Part shown: one piece after another, positions 11,632 through 23,602 of the stretch
Layout of the letters: each line of letters starts with the position of its first letter
Numbering within the stretch: position 1 is the stretch's first letter
Assembly (NCBI RefSeq): GCF_900172335.1
Contig: NZ_FWFX01000004.1
Coordinates: 124,001-188,000 of the forward strand
Length of the DNA stretch: 64,000 bases
Direction: 5' to 3'
From: Roseovarius albus
Lineage (GTDB): Bacteria; Pseudomonadota; Alphaproteobacteria; Rhodobacterales; Rhodobacteraceae
Notes under the pieces: generated by a model
Databases searched by the model: none
Told to the model about the DNA's origin: nothing
What the model saw: only the letters and a program-made list of their open reading frames with translations
Program-made: the position numbers and the translations under genes

Positions 11632-13944
11632 ATGTCTGTTTCGCAAATGTCAAAGCGTTTGGGATCTGGGATATGGTTTGTACTGGGCGTATCGGTCATA
11701 ATAATCTTCGTTGCTGAAGTTTTTGTAAAAGATGCGTTGCAACTAGCGATGTTGCTGACGGGTTTTACGTGTCTGTACGCCGCTCTTTTGATCGGAACAG
11801 TGCGGGCAGGGCACGCGTGGATAACACGACAGGTTAGGCGAATAGGTCGGGACATATGTGAAGCCGAGGTTTTGCCTGCTATGTTTTGCTTGCCAAGCGC
11901 TTCGGGATTTTACGCCAATGCTAGCGCACAAACCCAATTTGGAGACCTATCTGTACGTGGCCCTCGCGCTGTGTTGGGGGAATTTTATGCTGACCCCGAA
12001 GCCGTGATGGTGCGATTACAGCGTATCGCCCGGGCACAGGGGCATGCAAGAGACGAGTTGAGTGGACCCCCAACAGGTCTGCAGCTTTTGGTGCGTCACT
12101 TGGGGCAGGGTCACTTTCTTTGGCAGTTTGGAGGAAAGTGGGCAGGGCAAGACAATCCGGAAGATAGCTTGCCGTTGCCCGTCTTTACAGTTGGTCCAAG
12201 CGGGGAAGTGATGGAACAGAATGCAGCCGCAGATGATGTGTTCGGACCACGTGTGATCCACCTGAGTCAAATCTGTGATATGGAGCGCCTCGAGGAGGGG
12301 GGCATTCACAATTTTCAAACTAAACATAAACAAGCTAAACATAAAAAGGTGTCCTGTCTGGTCGGACAATGGGCAATGGATGCAAAGGGCACGCAGCGCA
12401 AGGTTGTCTTGGCCCCGCTTTCAGATTCCGAAACGAGTTTCAGACGGGAAGAGACTGTATTTGGTGACTTGCCTGTCCCATTGCTCAAGCTGAAACGGAA
12501 TGGAAGAATAGTTCTGTCCAACCGATCAGCACGCCAATTGATCGGGCAGCACGCTGTACCGGGGCAACGTTTGGAAGATCTGCTTGAGGGCTTGGGGCGT
12601 TCGATCATCGACTGGTTGGGGGATGCTGTTGCTGAGCGCGGTGAAAAACACTCAGAAGTTCTCAGAGTGAAAGATGCAGAGCGACAGGTCTTTGTTCGGA
12701 TCGCCTTAGAGCGCATCCAAGAAAACGGCGAAACTCTGCTGATTGCGGTTTTGAGTGATGCAACCGAACTTAAATCTCTTGAGGCGCAATTTGTCCAAAG
12801 CCAGAAAATGGAAGCGATTGGGCAACTGGCTGGTGGAGTTGCGCATGATTTTAACAACTTGCTGACCGCGATATCAGGGCATTGTGATTTATTATTACTG
12901 CGCCACGATCCTGAAGAAAGCGTATACGCTGATCTCATGCAGATCAGTCAGAACACCAATCGCGCGGCGGCTTTGGTGAGCCAGCTTCTGGCTTTTTCCC
13001 GTAAACAGACGTTGAAGCCAAAAGTGATTGAAATGCATGAAATCCTGTCGGATCTGACACATCTTTTGAATCGTCTGGTTGGGGAAACAGTATCGTTGTC
13101 CGTGTATCATGGGATGGACTTGTGGGCCATTCGCGCAGATCAACGCCAGTTGGAGCAGGTCTTGATGAACTTGGTGGTGAATGCGCGCGATGCTATGCCA
13201 GAGGGTGGTGAAATCAAAATAGAAACAAGCAACTACATGATCGGCGCCCCCCTTGAACGGGACCGTGCGACAGTCGCGGTGGGGCGATACGTTAAGGTAG
13301 AGGTGAGCGATGAAGGATGCGGTATCCCCCAAGAAAAAATGCAAAAGATCTTTGAGCCATTCTATACCACAAAACGTGCCGGAGAGGGTACGGGGCTGGG
13401 GTTATCGACAGCCTATGGCATTATCAAACAAACCGGTGGATTTATCTTTGCAGACAGTAAACTCGGGGAAGGGACAAAGTTCACTCTGATACTGCCAGTA
13501 CACGAGCGTGAGAAAAATGAAGTGGAACAGGCCCATATAAGCGAGCAGGAGGTCGTGATCACTGGGGGAGTGGTTTTACTTGTGGAAGACGAAGCACCAG
13601 TACGGGCCTTCGCCTCTCGCGCTTTGCAAATGCGTGGGTATACAGTGATCGAAGCCGCGTCTGGGGAGCAGGCGTTAACACTATTGCAAGACGTGAATTT
13701 GCAAGTGGATGTATTCGTGACCGATGTGATTTTGCCAGGGATGGATGGGCCGAGTTGGGTGCGCGAGGCATTGGAAGGGCGCCCCAAAACCGCCAGCATT
13801 TTCGTTTCCGGTTATGCAGAAGAATCATTTAGTGACCAACAAGACAGGATTGATCACTCGGCCTTTTTGCAAAAGCCGTTCTCCCTCATTGATTTGACGG
13901 GTTTGGTCGGGCAGAAAATTCAGCAAAAGCGTATGTTTGCTTGA
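11632..13944 (+). CDS. cckA: Hybrid sensor histidine kinase CckA
   Basis: A 770-residue (from this ATG) membrane histidine kinase with a C-terminal receiver. Two hydrophobic segments near the N-terminus (GIWFVLGVSVIIIFVA and LAMLLTGFTCLYAALL) form a hairpin anchor. Two PAS-like regions follow, then the H-box MEAIGQLAGGVAHDFNNLLT with the phospho-accepting His, the N-box NLVVNARDAMPEGG, G-boxes DEGCGIP and GEGTGLGLSTAYGI, and a receiver with phospho-Asp in VDVFVTDVILPGMDG. The HDFNNLLT H-box and this architecture are diagnostic of CckA, which feeds phosphate through ChpT to CtrA, also encoded here. The frame opens at a GTG at 11614, but neither start has a clear Shine-Dalgarno; the ATG is chosen because of the promoter spacing. 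Confidence 0.94.
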   Translation: MSVSQMSKRLGSGIWFVLGVSVIIIFVAEVFVKDALQLAMLLTGFTCLYAALLIGTVRAGHAWITRQVRRIGRDICEAEVLPAMFCLPSASGFYANASAQTQFGDLSVRGPRAVLGEFYADPEAVMVRLQRIARAQGHARDELSGPPTGLQLLVRHLGQGHFLWQFGGKWAGQDNPEDSLPLPVFTVGPSGEVMEQNAAADDVFGPRVIHLSQICDMERLEEGGIHNFQTKHKQAKHKKVSCLVGQWAMDAKGTQRKVVLAPLSDSETSFRREETVFGDLPVPLLKLKRNGRIVLSNRSARQLIGQHAVPGQRLEDLLEGLGRSIIDWLGDAVAERGEKHSEVLRVKDAERQVFVRIALERIQENGETLLIAVLSDATELKSLEAQFVQSQKMEAIGQLAGGVAHDFNNLLTAISGHCDLLLLRHDPEESVYADLMQISQNTNRAAALVSQLLAFSRKQTLKPKVIEMHEILSDLTHLLNRLVGETVSLSVYHGMDLWAIRADQRQLEQVLMNLVVNARDAMPEGGEIKIETSNYMIGAPLERDRATVAVGRYVKVEVSDEGCGIPQEKMQKIFEPFYTTKRAGEGTGLGLSTAYGIIKQTGGFIFADSKLGEGTKFTLILPVHEREKNEVEQAHISEQEVVITGGVVLLVEDEAPVRAFASRALQMRGYTVIEAASGEQALTLLQDVNLQVDVFVTDVILPGMDGPSWVREALEGRPKTASIFVSGYAEESFSDQQDRIDHSAFLQKPFSLIDLTGLVGQKIQQKRMFA

Positions 13945-14580
13945 TCATGGCTTAGGGCGCGGTGGGGCGGGTATAAAATTTCCATTGTCGCCAATTCCAT
14001 TCCAAAGTGTGATATCGGCGCCAAATTTGCGTTCAAACTTGGCGCGTGTCTGATCGGATAAGGTCAGGTCGCCAAGGCGCGAGACATTTCGGGGTTTTGT
14101 CTGAACAGCATGCCCTATGCGCTCTTGTAAAAATTTTTCGAGCCCGGCCCGATCATCGTATCGGAACAAGTGTGTTATGGCTGTGCCATTGCGTTGCGGC
14201 TCAAGAAACTTTGCCTGCGACCCGACTTTAGCAAATGCAGGTTGGTCGTTATGGCAATAGGCAGCGACAAAGTCGTCGAACGTGATCCCTTTGCTGCTAG
14301 TGGTTTTTCCATCCAAATCGGGGCGTTGGCGATAACGATACCAACTGCCAAGCCAATCAATTGGTTCTCGCATCACCGCGACAATGTCCAGGTTTTCGCC
14401 GATGAATCGGTCAATCATTGGTCGAAAGAACCGATTGTAACGATAGACGGGAGAGTGCTTGAGTTCCGGCGGGTGGTTGATAACGAAGGCTGCATGTGGC
14501 GCAAGGGCTTCTTGATAAGCGGTGCTTCCGGTTTTGGGTACAGAAAGGAACACCAGCTTGGCCTTTGAAAACACGAGCAA
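13945..14580 (-). CDS. Sulfotransferase-family protein
   Basis: A 211-residue protein with the PAPS-binding P-loop near its N-terminus (LVFLSVPKTGSTAYQEAL) and the 3'-phosphate-binding block IVAVMREPIDWLGSWYRYR, both typical of bacterial sulfotransferase-family proteins. Acceptor unknown; cell-surface polysaccharide sulfation is a common role. No ATG lies before the P-loop: the frame opens at a TTG at 14598, but a TTG at 14580 has AAGGA nine bases upstream and starts the protein with LVFSKAKLVFL, as in relatives, so it is preferred. It is convergent with cckA, the two stop codons being directly adjacent (TGA-TCA). Confidence 0.85.
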   Translation of the reverse strand: MLVFSKAKLVFLSVPKTGSTAYQEALAPHAAFVINHPPELKHSPVYRYNRFFRPMIDRFIGENLDIVAVMREPIDWLGSWYRYRQRPDLDGKTTSSKGITFDDFVAAYCHNDQPAFAKVGSQAKFLEPQRNGTAITHLFRYDDRAGLEKFLQERIGHAVQTKPRNVSRLGDLTLSDQTRAKFERKFGADITLWNGIGDNGNFIPAPPRPKP

Positions 14581-14673
14581 TTTTGAGAGTCCTTCCAAGC
14601 TACAAACTTAATATCTGCCATTTAAACTACTCTTTAACCGATCCGGATGAAAGTTAAGTTGTGAACAAACTAC

Positions 14674-14702
14674 TTGCAATGTTCTCATTTTGTCCACATA
14701 AG
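14674..14702 (+). promoter_or_regulatory. Candidate recA promoter
   Basis: TTGCAA (14674-14679), a 17-base spacer and CATAAG (14697-14702) form a reasonable sigma-70 type promoter. The imperfect LexA-like element at 14681-14695 fills the spacer and the perfect box at 14708-14722 lies just downstream, as expected for a LexA-repressed gene. Confidence 0.5.
14681..14695 (+). promoter_or_regulatory. Imperfect LexA-like box (GTTC-N7-GTCC)
   Basis: GTTC at 14681-14684, seven bases, then GTCC at 14692-14695: one mismatch from the alphaproteobacterial SOS box GTTC-N7-GTTC. It lies between the candidate -35 and -10 of recA. It may be a secondary LexA site. Confidence 0.4.
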
Positions 14703-14707
14703 AATGA

Positions 14708-14722
14708 GAACAAGACGGGAAC
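14708..14722 (-). promoter_or_regulatory. LexA (SOS) box of recA
   Basis: GAAC (14708-14711), seven bases, GAAC (14719-14722): on the minus strand this is a perfect GTTC-N7-GTTC, the known LexA-binding consensus of alphaproteobacteria. It lies 51 bases before the recA start codon. Confidence 0.85.
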
Positions 14723-14773
14723 AATTGCAGCGATTGCCGCCTGCGGCAGGGTATGGAATAAGGAAGAGAAATA

Positions 14774-15853
14774 ATGGCAACGGCAGATCTTTTATCAATG
14801 GACAGCAAGAAGAACGCAGATAAGCAAAAAGCGCTCGATAGCGCGTTGGCGCAGATTGAACGGCAGTTTGGCAAAGGCTCGATCATGAAGTTGGGGGCGG
14901 ACAACCCGGCGCAGGATATCGAGGCAACTTCGACCGGCTCCTTGGGATTAGACATCGCCCTTGGGATCGGCGGTCTGCCTAAGGGCCGGATTGTCGAGAT
15001 TTACGGCCCGGAAAGTTCTGGTAAAACCACGCTGACATTGCACTGCATTGCGGAAGAGCAGAAAAAGGGCGGCGTTTGCGCCTTTGTGGATGCGGAACAC
15101 GCGCTGGACCCGGCCTATGCCAAGAAGCTCGGCGTTGATCTGGATGAGTTGCTGATCTCGCAGCCCGATACAGGCGAGCAGTCGCTGGAGATCGTGGACA
15201 CATTGGTACGTTCCGGTGCTGTCAGCATGGTGGTTGTCGATTCGGTTGCGGCGCTGACGCCCAAATCGGAACTTGAGGGTGATATGGGCGACAGCAACGT
15301 TGGTGTTCAAGCCCGCCTGATGAGCCAGGCGATGCGCAAGTTGACTGGCTCGATCAGCCGCAGCAAATGTACAGTAGTGTTTATCAACCAGATCCGGATG
15401 AAAATTGGTGTTATGTTTGGTAGCCCCGAAACCACAACTGGTGGGAATGCGCTTAAATTCTACAGTTCGGTCCGTCTGGATATCCGCCGCATTGGGGCGA
15501 TCAAGGATCGCGACGAGGTGGTCGGTAACGCGACCCGTGTGAAGGTTGTCAAAAACAAGGTGGCACCGCCGTTCAAGCAGGTTGAATTTGACATCATGTA
15601 TGGTGAAGGCATCTCTAAGATGGGTGAACTACTGGATCTGGGCGTCAAAGCTGGCGTGGTGGATAAATCCGGCAGCTGGTTCAGCTATGGCGATGAACGC
15701 ATCGGGCAGGGCCGAGAAAACGCCAAAAACTTCCTCAAGGAAAACACCCGCACCGCACTGGATATCGAAGATAAAATTCGCGCGGCACACGGATTGGATT
15801 TTGATATGCCCGAGGGCATGGGAAAAGAGGATGATGATATTCTCGAGGCTTAA
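14774..15853 (+). CDS. recA: Recombinase RecA
   Basis: A 359-residue DNA recombinase that forms filaments on single-stranded DNA, drives strand exchange and triggers LexA self-cleavage. The Walker A motif is [13 protein letters not shown], and [21 protein letters not shown] and the L2-region segment [18 protein letters not shown] are typical. The C-terminus ends in an acidic tail ([12 protein letters not shown]). AGGAAGAG precedes the ATG. It is a single-gene transcription unit: SOS boxes upstream and an intrinsic terminator 22 bases downstream. Confidence 0.99.
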   Translation: MATADLLSMDSKKNADKQKALDSALAQIERQFGKGSIMKLGADNPAQDIEATSTGSLGLDIALGIGGLPKGRIVEIYGPESSGKTTLTLHCIAEEQKKGGVCAFVDAEHALDPAYAKKLGVDLDELLISQPDTGEQSLEIVDTLVRSGAVSMVVVDSVAALTPKSELEGDMGDSNVGVQARLMSQAMRKLTGSISRSKCTVVFINQIRMKIGVMFGSPETTTGGNALKFYSSVRLDIRRIGAIKDRDEVVGNATRVKVVKNKVAPPFKQVEFDIMYGEGISKMGELLDLGVKAGVVDKSGSWFSYGDERIGQGRENAKNFLKENTRTALDIEDKIRAAHGLDFDMPEGMGKEDDDILEA

Positions 15854-15875
15854 ACCACCGCGACATAATCTAATT

Positions 15876-15906
15876 AAAACCCAGGCCAGCATCGCCTGGG
15901 TTTTCT
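15876..15906 (+). terminator. Intrinsic terminator of recA
   Basis: AAAACCCAGGC (15876-15886) pairs with GCCTGGGTTTT (15894-15904) across a seven-base loop, followed by more T residues. Confidence 0.9.
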
Positions 15907-15982
15907 TATTGTAGACATGTTGCTGCGGCGCGGCTAAATCATGCAGGATGCCTTGCGCTCAGAAGCATGAAAAGAGACCCCG

Positions 15983-18643
15983 ATGCCGACGCTGAATGAA
16001 ATCCGTTCTACCTTTTTGAATTATTTTGACCAAAACGATCACCAGGTGGTCGAGAGTTCGCCCTTGGTGCCGCGCAATGACCCAACCTTGATGTTCGTCA
16101 ACTCGGGCATGGTGCAGTTTAAAAACTTGTTCACCGGTGTTGAAAAACGTGATTACACCCGGGCCACGACATCACAAAAATGCGTTCGTGCTGGCGGCAA
16201 GCATAATGATCTGGATAATGTGGGGTATACCGCGCGGCACCACACATTCTTTGAAATGCTGGGGAACTTCTCGTTCGGGGATTATTTCAAGCACGAGGCG
16301 ATCCCCTTTGCTTGGAATCTAATCACCAAGGACTTTGGTATCGACAAGAGCCGGTTGCTTGCCACGGTTTATCACACCGATGACGAAGCGTTCGAAATCT
16401 GGAGAAAGGTCGGAGTGCCTGAGGACCGGATCATTCGCATCGATACAAGTGATAACTTCTGGCAGATGGGCCCCACTGGGCCTTGCGGTCCATGCACCGA
16501 GATTTTCTACGACCACGGCGATCACATCTGGGGCGGCCCTCCGGGTTCAGCCGAGGAAGATGGCGACCGGTTCATCGAGATCTGGAACATTGTCTTCATG
16601 CAAAACGAGCAGTTCGAAGACGGTTCGATGAAAGCGCTGGACATGCAGTCGATTGACACCGGCATGGGGCTGGAACGGATCGGTGCATTGTTGCAGGGTA
16701 GCCACGACAACTATGACACGGATCTGTTCAAGGCACTGATCGAAGCCTCAGCCAATGCCACAAGTGTTGATCCGTACGGTGATCAGAATGTGCATCACCG
16801 TGTGATTGCCGATCACCTGCGCTCGACCTCTTTCCTGATCGCAGACGGGGTGATGCCATCGAATGATGGGCGTGGTTACGTTCTGCGCCGGATCATGCGC
16901 CGGGCCATGCGGCATGCACATTTGCTGGGGGCGAAAGACCCTGTCATGCATCGTCTGGTGCCTGCATTGGTAGCGCAGATGGGCGCAGCCTTTCCAGAAT
17001 TGGGGCGCGCGCAAGCAATGATCGAAGAGACGCTATTGCTGGAGGAAACCCGGTTCAAGCAAACCTTGGATCGGGGGCTGCGACTGCTGGATGACGAATT
17101 AGGTGGCCTGCCAGAAGGAACGGCGCTGCCGGGGCAGACAGCGTTCAAACTCTATGACACTTACGGTTTTCCGCTGGACCTGACGCAGGATGCGCTGCGC
17201 GAACAGGGCCGTGAAGTGGATACAGACGGCTTTGATACCGCCATGGCAGAGCAGAAGGCCAAGGCACGTGCGGCATGGTCTGGCTCGGGCGAGGCGGCGG
17301 ATGCTACAATCTGGTTCGATATCGCCGAACAGAATGGTACGACCGACTTCCTTGGTTATGATACCGAGGTGGCCGAAGGACAAATTTTGGCGCTGGTGCA
17401 GGATGGCGCGGCGACCGAACAAGCCGGAAAGGGCGACAAGGTGCAAGTGGTTCTGAACCAGACGCCGTTTTATGCCGAATCCGGTGGTCAGGTGGGCGAC
17501 ACGGGTGAACTAAAAACCGAATCCGGTCTGGTGCGTGTCACTGACACCAAGAAATCCGCTGGTGTGTTCATCCACATTGGAGAAGTCACCGAAGGTGAGA
17601 TTTCCAAAGGGCAGGCGGCCCAGTTGGAGGTCGAACACGCACGCCGGTCGTCCATTCGGGCCAACCACTCGGCGACGCACCTGCTGCACGAGGCTCTACG
17701 CGGTGCGCTTGGCGAACATGTTGCACAGCGCGGCTCATTAAATGCGGCGGATCGTTTGCGGTTTGACTTTAGTCATGCCAAGGCAATGAGCGCAGCAGAA
17801 TTGAGCCAGGTCGAAACCGAGGTGAACGCCTATATTCGTCAAAATACGCCAGTGGAAACGCGGATCATGACGCCAGATGATGCGCGTGATCTGGGGGCGC
17901 AGGCGCTCTTTGGTGAAAAGTACGGCGACGAGGTGCGTGTCGTATCGATGGGCGCCGATGCATCCTCGGGCAAGGGGATGGATGGCCAGACCTATTCGAT
18001 TGAGCTGTGTGGCGGTACGCATGTGCGTCAGACCGGTGACATTGGGGTATTCGCTCTGATTGGTGAAAGCGCGTCCAGCTCGGGCGTGCGCCGGATTGAG
18101 GCATTGACGGGCGAGGCGGCCTTTGCCCATTTGAGCGCGCAGGCCCGACGGGTGTCTGATATTGCGGCGGATCTTAAGGCGAAGCCCGAAGATTTGGCAG
18201 ATCGGATCAAAGCCCTAAGTGATGAGCGCAAGGCGTTGAGCAACGAGGTGGCGCAACTGCGGCGTGAACTAGCAATGGCCGGTGGGTCAGGCCAAGCAGC
18301 TGGCCCTGAGGCGCGTGAGATCAACGGCGTAAAGTTCCTATCGCAGGTTCTGAGCGGCGTGTCTGGTAAAGATCTACCTGCGTTGATTGACGAGCACAAG
18401 AACCGCTTGGGATCAGGTGCGGTCCTGTTGATTGCTGATGCGGATGGCAAGGCTGCCGTTGCAGCAGGCGTGACCAAGGACATGACCGACAAAGTGTCGG
18501 CTGTCGATCTGGTGCGTGCCGTGACCCCAGAGTTGGGTGGCAAGGGCGGCGGTGGCCGCCCGGATATGGCACAAGGCGGTGGCCGGGACGCCAACAATGC
18601 TGAGGCTGCGATCAAAGCGGCCGAAGCGGTATTGGAAGGATAA
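15983..18643 (+). CDS. alaS: Alanyl-tRNA synthetase
   Basis: An 886-residue class II synthetase that charges tRNA-Ala. In order: catalytic core starting [15 protein letters not shown] with the motif 2 region, the tRNA-recognition region, the editing domain with the zinc-site motif [13 protein letters not shown] and the second CGGTHV motif, a coiled segment and the glycine-rich C-Ala domain ([16 protein letters not shown]) near the end. Length is standard. AAGAG lies seven bases before the ATG. It is followed after three bases by the DUF1330 gene with its own Shine-Dalgarno. Confidence 0.98.
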   Translation: MPTLNEIRSTFLNYFDQNDHQVVESSPLVPRNDPTLMFVNSGMVQFKNLFTGVEKRDYTRATTSQKCVRAGGKHNDLDNVGYTARHHTFFEMLGNFSFGDYFKHEAIPFAWNLITKDFGIDKSRLLATVYHTDDEAFEIWRKVGVPEDRIIRIDTSDNFWQMGPTGPCGPCTEIFYDHGDHIWGGPPGSAEEDGDRFIEIWNIVFMQNEQFEDGSMKALDMQSIDTGMGLERIGALLQGSHDNYDTDLFKALIEASANATSVDPYGDQNVHHRVIADHLRSTSFLIADGVMPSNDGRGYVLRRIMRRAMRHAHLLGAKDPVMHRLVPALVAQMGAAFPELGRAQAMIEETLLLEETRFKQTLDRGLRLLDDELGGLPEGTALPGQTAFKLYDTYGFPLDLTQDALREQGREVDTDGFDTAMAEQKAKARAAWSGSGEAADATIWFDIAEQNGTTDFLGYDTEVAEGQILALVQDGAATEQAGKGDKVQVVLNQTPFYAESGGQVGDTGELKTESGLVRVTDTKKSAGVFIHIGEVTEGEISKGQAAQLEVEHARRSSIRANHSATHLLHEALRGALGEHVAQRGSLNAADRLRFDFSHAKAMSAAELSQVETEVNAYIRQNTPVETRIMTPDDARDLGAQALFGEKYGDEVRVVSMGADASSGKGMDGQTYSIELCGGTHVRQTGDIGVFALIGESASSSGVRRIEALTGEAAFAHLSAQARRVSDIAADLKAKPEDLADRIKALSDERKALSNEVAQLRRELAMAGGSGQAAGPEAREINGVKFLSQVLSGVSGKDLPALIDEHKNRLGSGAVLLIADADGKAAVAAGVTKDMTDKVSAVDLVRAVTPELGGKGGGGRPDMAQGGGRDANNAEAAIKAAEAVLEG

Positions 18644-18646
18644 AAT

Positions 18647-18934
18647 ATGCCAGCACTTTGGATTGCACATGTGACCGTGACGGACGAAGAGTCTTATGGC
18701 AAATATGCCAAGTTGGCCGGGCCAGCGATTGAAAAGCACGGGGGGTACTTTATTGCCCGTGCGGGTCGTTACGTTCAGCTGGAAGGCAAAGAGCGTCCTC
18801 GCAATGTTGTGGCCAAGTTTCCTAGCGTTGAAGCGGCTGAGACCTGCTATCACAGCGCTGATTACCAAGAGGCGCTAAGCCATGCGCGCGATGCGTCCGA
18901 GCGTGAATTGCTGATCGTGGAAACGGCAGAATAA
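18647..18934 (+). CDS. DUF1330 domain-containing protein
   Basis: A 95-residue protein of the DUF1330 (dimeric alpha-beta barrel) family: it begins LWIAHVTVTDEESYGKYAK and contains the HGGYFIARAGRYVQLEGKE block and RNVVAKFPSVEAAETCYHS, which are the conserved stretches. Function unestablished. AAGGA formed by the end of alaS serves as Shine-Dalgarno, and its stop overlaps the start of the MOSC gene (TAATG), so the three are cotranscribed. Confidence 0.92.
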   Translation: MPALWIAHVTVTDEESYGKYAKLAGPAIEKHGGYFIARAGRYVQLEGKERPRNVVAKFPSVEAAETCYHSADYQEALSHARDASERELLIVETAE

Positions 18935-19407
18935 TGCAGGGTTTTGCCGAATTGCTAAAAACGCATTCGGCACCGGGGCGCATAGAATGGATTGGCCTGC
19001 GGTCTGAACGCAAGGCCGATCTACAATCGGTTGAGAGCGCTGACGTTAAATTGGATGGCTTGGCAGGGGATCACGCGCGGCCGGGAAAACGTGCCCTGAC
19101 GTTAATTCAAGAAGAACATTTTCATGTAATTGCAGCGCTTTGTGGGCAAGACATCATCTTGCCAAAGGTGTTGCGTCGCAATGTCGTGGTCAGTGGCATC
19201 AATTTGACAGCACTACGTCACAACAGGTTGCGGCTTGGAACGTGTGAGATCGAATTTACCGCGCCTTGTGCGCCTTGTTCCAGGATGGAGGCCGCCCTTG
19301 GTAAAGGCGGTTATAACGCCATGCGCGGGCATGGAGGGTGGTGCGCCCAAGTGTTGAAACCAGGGCGCATCGTAATTGGGGATACGCTGGTGGTGATCCG
19401 CGATTGA
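18934..19407 (+). CDS. MOSC domain-containing protein
   Basis: A 157-residue stand-alone MOSC domain, related to the C-terminal domain of molybdenum cofactor sulfurases. DGLAGDHARPGKRALTLIQEEH near residues 42-63, LRRNVVVSGINLTAL, and the conserved Cys in FTAPCAPCSRME match the family, whose members are thought to handle sulfur or reactive compounds bound to molybdopterin. No pyridoxal-phosphate domain is attached, so the substrate cannot be assigned. The ATG overlaps the DUF1330 stop; the gene is convergent with typA with only seven bases between stops. Confidence 0.9.
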   Translation: MQGFAELLKTHSAPGRIEWIGLRSERKADLQSVESADVKLDGLAGDHARPGKRALTLIQEEHFHVIAALCGQDIILPKVLRRNVVVSGINLTALRHNRLRLGTCEIEFTAPCAPCSRMEAALGKGGYNAMRGHGGWCAQVLKPGRIVIGDTLVVIRD

Positions 19408-19414
19408 GAACTGC

Positions 19415-21238
<1,824 letters not shown>

Positions 21239-21371
21239 CTGAAAAAGCTTTCCTGATTGAGTTTCCCCGCGCCCTATACGGGCAAGCGGCAAAAGGCCAG
21301 AGGCAAATCTGATTGCATGGCGGCTTTGCATGGGCTGATGGCTTTTATATCAGCGTGATGCTGAAAACAGA

Positions 21372-21395
21372 AACGGCCACCTGATGGCAGCCGTT
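21372..21395 (-). terminator. Probable terminator downstream of ssb
   Basis: AACGGC (21372-21377) and GCCGTT (21390-21395) form a short stem. On the minus strand it is followed by TTTCTGTTTTC. It starts 25 bases past the ssb stop. The U-tract is interrupted, so confidence is moderate. Confidence 0.5.
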
Positions 21396-21419
21396 AAGTG
21401 TGTCGCTATGGCTTGCGAC

Positions 21420-21920
21420 TTAGAACGGGATTTCGTCATCGTAATCCTGACGGCCACCTCCGGCACCTTGGCCGCCTTGTGAGGGGCCGGAATCGTAACC
21501 GCCTTGGCCACCACCGCCGTATCCGCCACCATATCCGCCGCCTTGGCCACCACCGCCGCCGCCTTCGCCACGACCGTCAAGCATGGTTAAAGTGCTGCCA
21601 AAGCCTTGCAGAACCACTTCGGTGCTGTAGCGGTCGTTGCCGCTTTGATCTTGCCATTTTCGGGTTTGCAATTGGCCTTCGATATAGACCTTGGAACCTT
21701 TGCGCAGGTATTGTTCCGCCACCCGCACTAGGCCCTCGTTGAAGATCGCAACAGAATGCCACTCGGTGCGCTCGCGGCGCTCACCGGTGTTACGGTCTTT
21801 CCAATTTTCCGATGTGGCAATGCGCAGGTTGCAAACCTTGCCGCCATTTTGGAATGTGCGCACTTCGGGGTCGCGGCCCAGATTGCCGATGAGGATTACC
21901 TTGTTGACGGAACCGGCCAT
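21420..21920 (-). CDS. ssb: Single-stranded DNA-binding protein
   Basis: A 166-residue SSB. The N-terminal OB-fold ([21 protein letters not shown], then [24 protein letters not shown]) is followed by a glycine-rich linker (about residues 112-150) and the acidic tip DYDDEIPF, which docks replication and repair partners. The Shine-Dalgarno AAGGAGGT is perfect. I find no LexA box between ssb and the divergent transglycosylase gene, unlike recA here. Confidence 0.97.
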   Translation of the reverse strand: MAGSVNKVILIGNLGRDPEVRTFQNGGKVCNLRIATSENWKDRNTGERRERTEWHSVAIFNEGLVRVAEQYLRKGSKVYIEGQLQTRKWQDQSGNDRYSTEVVLQGFGSTLTMLDGRGEGGGGGGQGGGYGGGYGGGGQGGYDSGPSQGGQGAGGGRQDYDDEIPF

Positions 21921-22059
21921 TGCGACCTCCTTGCATTCGTGAATTTTGTTACTTCAGGCTTACAACACTGTATGGCCGTGAAGGAAAGGTTAAAATTGTA
22001 AATATTGTTCCTTGCGGCTGCAGGATATTGCGCATTTTCGCATCTTGCTGGATCTTTGA

Positions 22060-22704
22060 ATGAAACCATCTATAGTGCGCGACAAGTTGAGGGCGGTGGT
22101 GACAGGCATGCGTGCGTTTACATTAACAGTGATGGCTTTGGGCCTGCTGACTCCAAGCATGGGGGCGGCGGATACATTTTCCAGCAAAAACCGCAACAAG
22201 CTTTTCAAATCACAAACCGGCGTTCTGGATACCCGCGCCAAGCAGCAGTATAACAACTCGGTCCGGCTCAAACCGCAAAAGATACGGACACCCACGAAGT
22301 GGGGCGATGAAGCACTGGTTCGGGGCTATCACGGCAAATACAAAGGCAAGTACTTGGGCATGGCCCGCGATGCAGCACATCGTCACGGTATTCCTCAAGA
22401 TCTTTTCCTGCGACTGGTGCAGCAGGAATCAGGCTGGAATCCACGGGCCAAATCACACAAAGGTGCCATCGGTCTTGCGCAGTTGATCCCAAGCACCGCG
22501 CGGTATTTGGGTGTGAATCCGCATGATCCTTATGAAAATTTGGATGGTGGTGCGCGCTATCTGGCAGAGCAGTATCGCGAGTTCGGCTCTTGGCGGCTGG
22601 CACTGGCGGCCTATAACGCGGGCCCGCAGGCGGTTAAGAAATACGGGGACGTTCCACCTTATAAGGAAACCCGAAATTACGTGAAGGTCATCTGGGGTGG
22701 TTAA
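22060..22704 (+). CDS. Lytic transglycosylase (SLT domain)
   Basis: A 214-residue secreted murein hydrolase of the soluble lytic transglycosylase fold. A hydrophobic N-terminal signal ([21 protein letters not shown]) precedes a basic linker. The catalytic domain contains [22 protein letters not shown] (catalytic Glu in the ES motif), [15 protein letters not shown] and [16 protein letters not shown], all SLT signatures. The ATG at 22060 has a weak Shine-Dalgarno; the in-frame ATG at 22108 would begin directly at the signal peptide and is a fair alternative. It is convergent with the AraC gene, stop codons overlapping in TTAA. Confidence 0.92.
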   Translation: MKPSIVRDKLRAVVTGMRAFTLTVMALGLLTPSMGAADTFSSKNRNKLFKSQTGVLDTRAKQQYNNSVRLKPQKIRTPTKWGDEALVRGYHGKYKGKYLGMARDAAHRHGIPQDLFLRLVQQESGWNPRAKSHKGAIGLAQLIPSTARYLGVNPHDPYENLDGGARYLAEQYREFGSWRLALAAYNAGPQAVKKYGDVPPYKETRNYVKVIWGG

Positions 22705-23519
22705 GCCTTAGATGTTGGCTGTAATCTCTGATTTGAGGCTTTGCGCAATGCAGATGGTGTTTGATCCGTGTGCTTCACGATAAAGCGCGAAAAATAAGCG
22801 GCACTTCTGAATCCAAGCGAGGCAGCAATATCCTTTGCTGGTAGCGTGGTCGTTTCGAGCTTGTCTCTGGCATCATGGAGAATGCGTTGCGTCAATAGTG
22901 TTGCCGCCGTCAGGCCGGAAGAAGACCGGCAACATCTTGTCAGGTGGGTTGGGGTGACGCCAAGGGTTTTGGCATAATCTGCCATGGGTTTCCCAGTTGC
23001 ATAGTCGTACTCGATCAAATTTGCATAGGCTTGAACAAGGCGATCGCTTGCGCTTGGCGCGGGGTTAGACTCGGCTGGGTGCTCGGCAATCCAGCGTCGC
23101 ACCCAGACTGTTAACAGCTGCGCTTGTGCCGCAAGGGCTTCGGACATGAAGGGGCGGTTGGCGTTTTGCTCGCGTTGCATGGTTTCCAAAATGCCGGTGA
23201 TCTCACTTTGATCGCGAGCGTCCCGCACCCGTAAATGTAGTGCTTTGTTTGGCATCTCGATCTGACTGTCGCCAGGGATCAGGCAAACCAGACCAAACAC
23301 TTGCGGTCCGGGGGTAAAGGAAAACAAGGCCCCCGCTGGAATACACAGTGCATTGCGCGCGCCCATACCACGCCGCAGGCCTTGTAATAAGCAAAGGCCC
23401 TGACCACGGGTAAGCCAAATCACGACGTGATCCGTGCTGCTGTGAGGCAACTGTGCGCGCCATCCCGCAAGGCCCAGCCATTGGGCAAGTGAAAGGAGGC
23501 GCGGGTGAGCAGTGGTCAT
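22701..23519 (-). CDS. AraC-family transcriptional regulator
   Basis: A 272-residue regulator. The N-terminal part is a cupin-like sensor ([29 protein letters not shown]). The C-terminal about 100 residues are two helix-turn-helix motifs: [20 protein letters not shown] and [20 protein letters not shown], the latter matching the AraC signature. The effector is not evident and the neighbouring genes (transglycosylase, miaA) give no hint of a target. No strong Shine-Dalgarno is seen before the ATG at 23519. Confidence 0.92.
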   Translation of the reverse strand: MTTAHPRLLSLAQWLGLAGWRAQLPHSSTDHVVIWLTRGQGLCLLQGLRRGMGARNALCIPAGALFSFTPGPQVFGLVCLIPGDSQIEMPNKALHLRVRDARDQSEITGILETMQREQNANRPFMSEALAAQAQLLTVWVRRWIAEHPAESNPAPSASDRLVQAYANLIEYDYATGKPMADYAKTLGVTPTHLTRCCRSSSGLTAATLLTQRILHDARDKLETTTLPAKDIAASLGFRSAAYFSRFIVKHTDQTPSALRKASNQRLQPTSKA

Positions 23520-23602
23520 CGCAGATCCGGTTTCATCTGTACGTAAACTTACTCTTATTTTCGCAAAAGACTACAATGATGTCAGCAACTAACTTGGGTA
23601 AC

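Noticed and set aside
14623..14638. Possible CtrA full site (TTAA...TTAA) upstream of the sulfotransferase
   Set aside because: The spacing between the two TTAA is eight rather than seven bases, so it does not fit the consensus.
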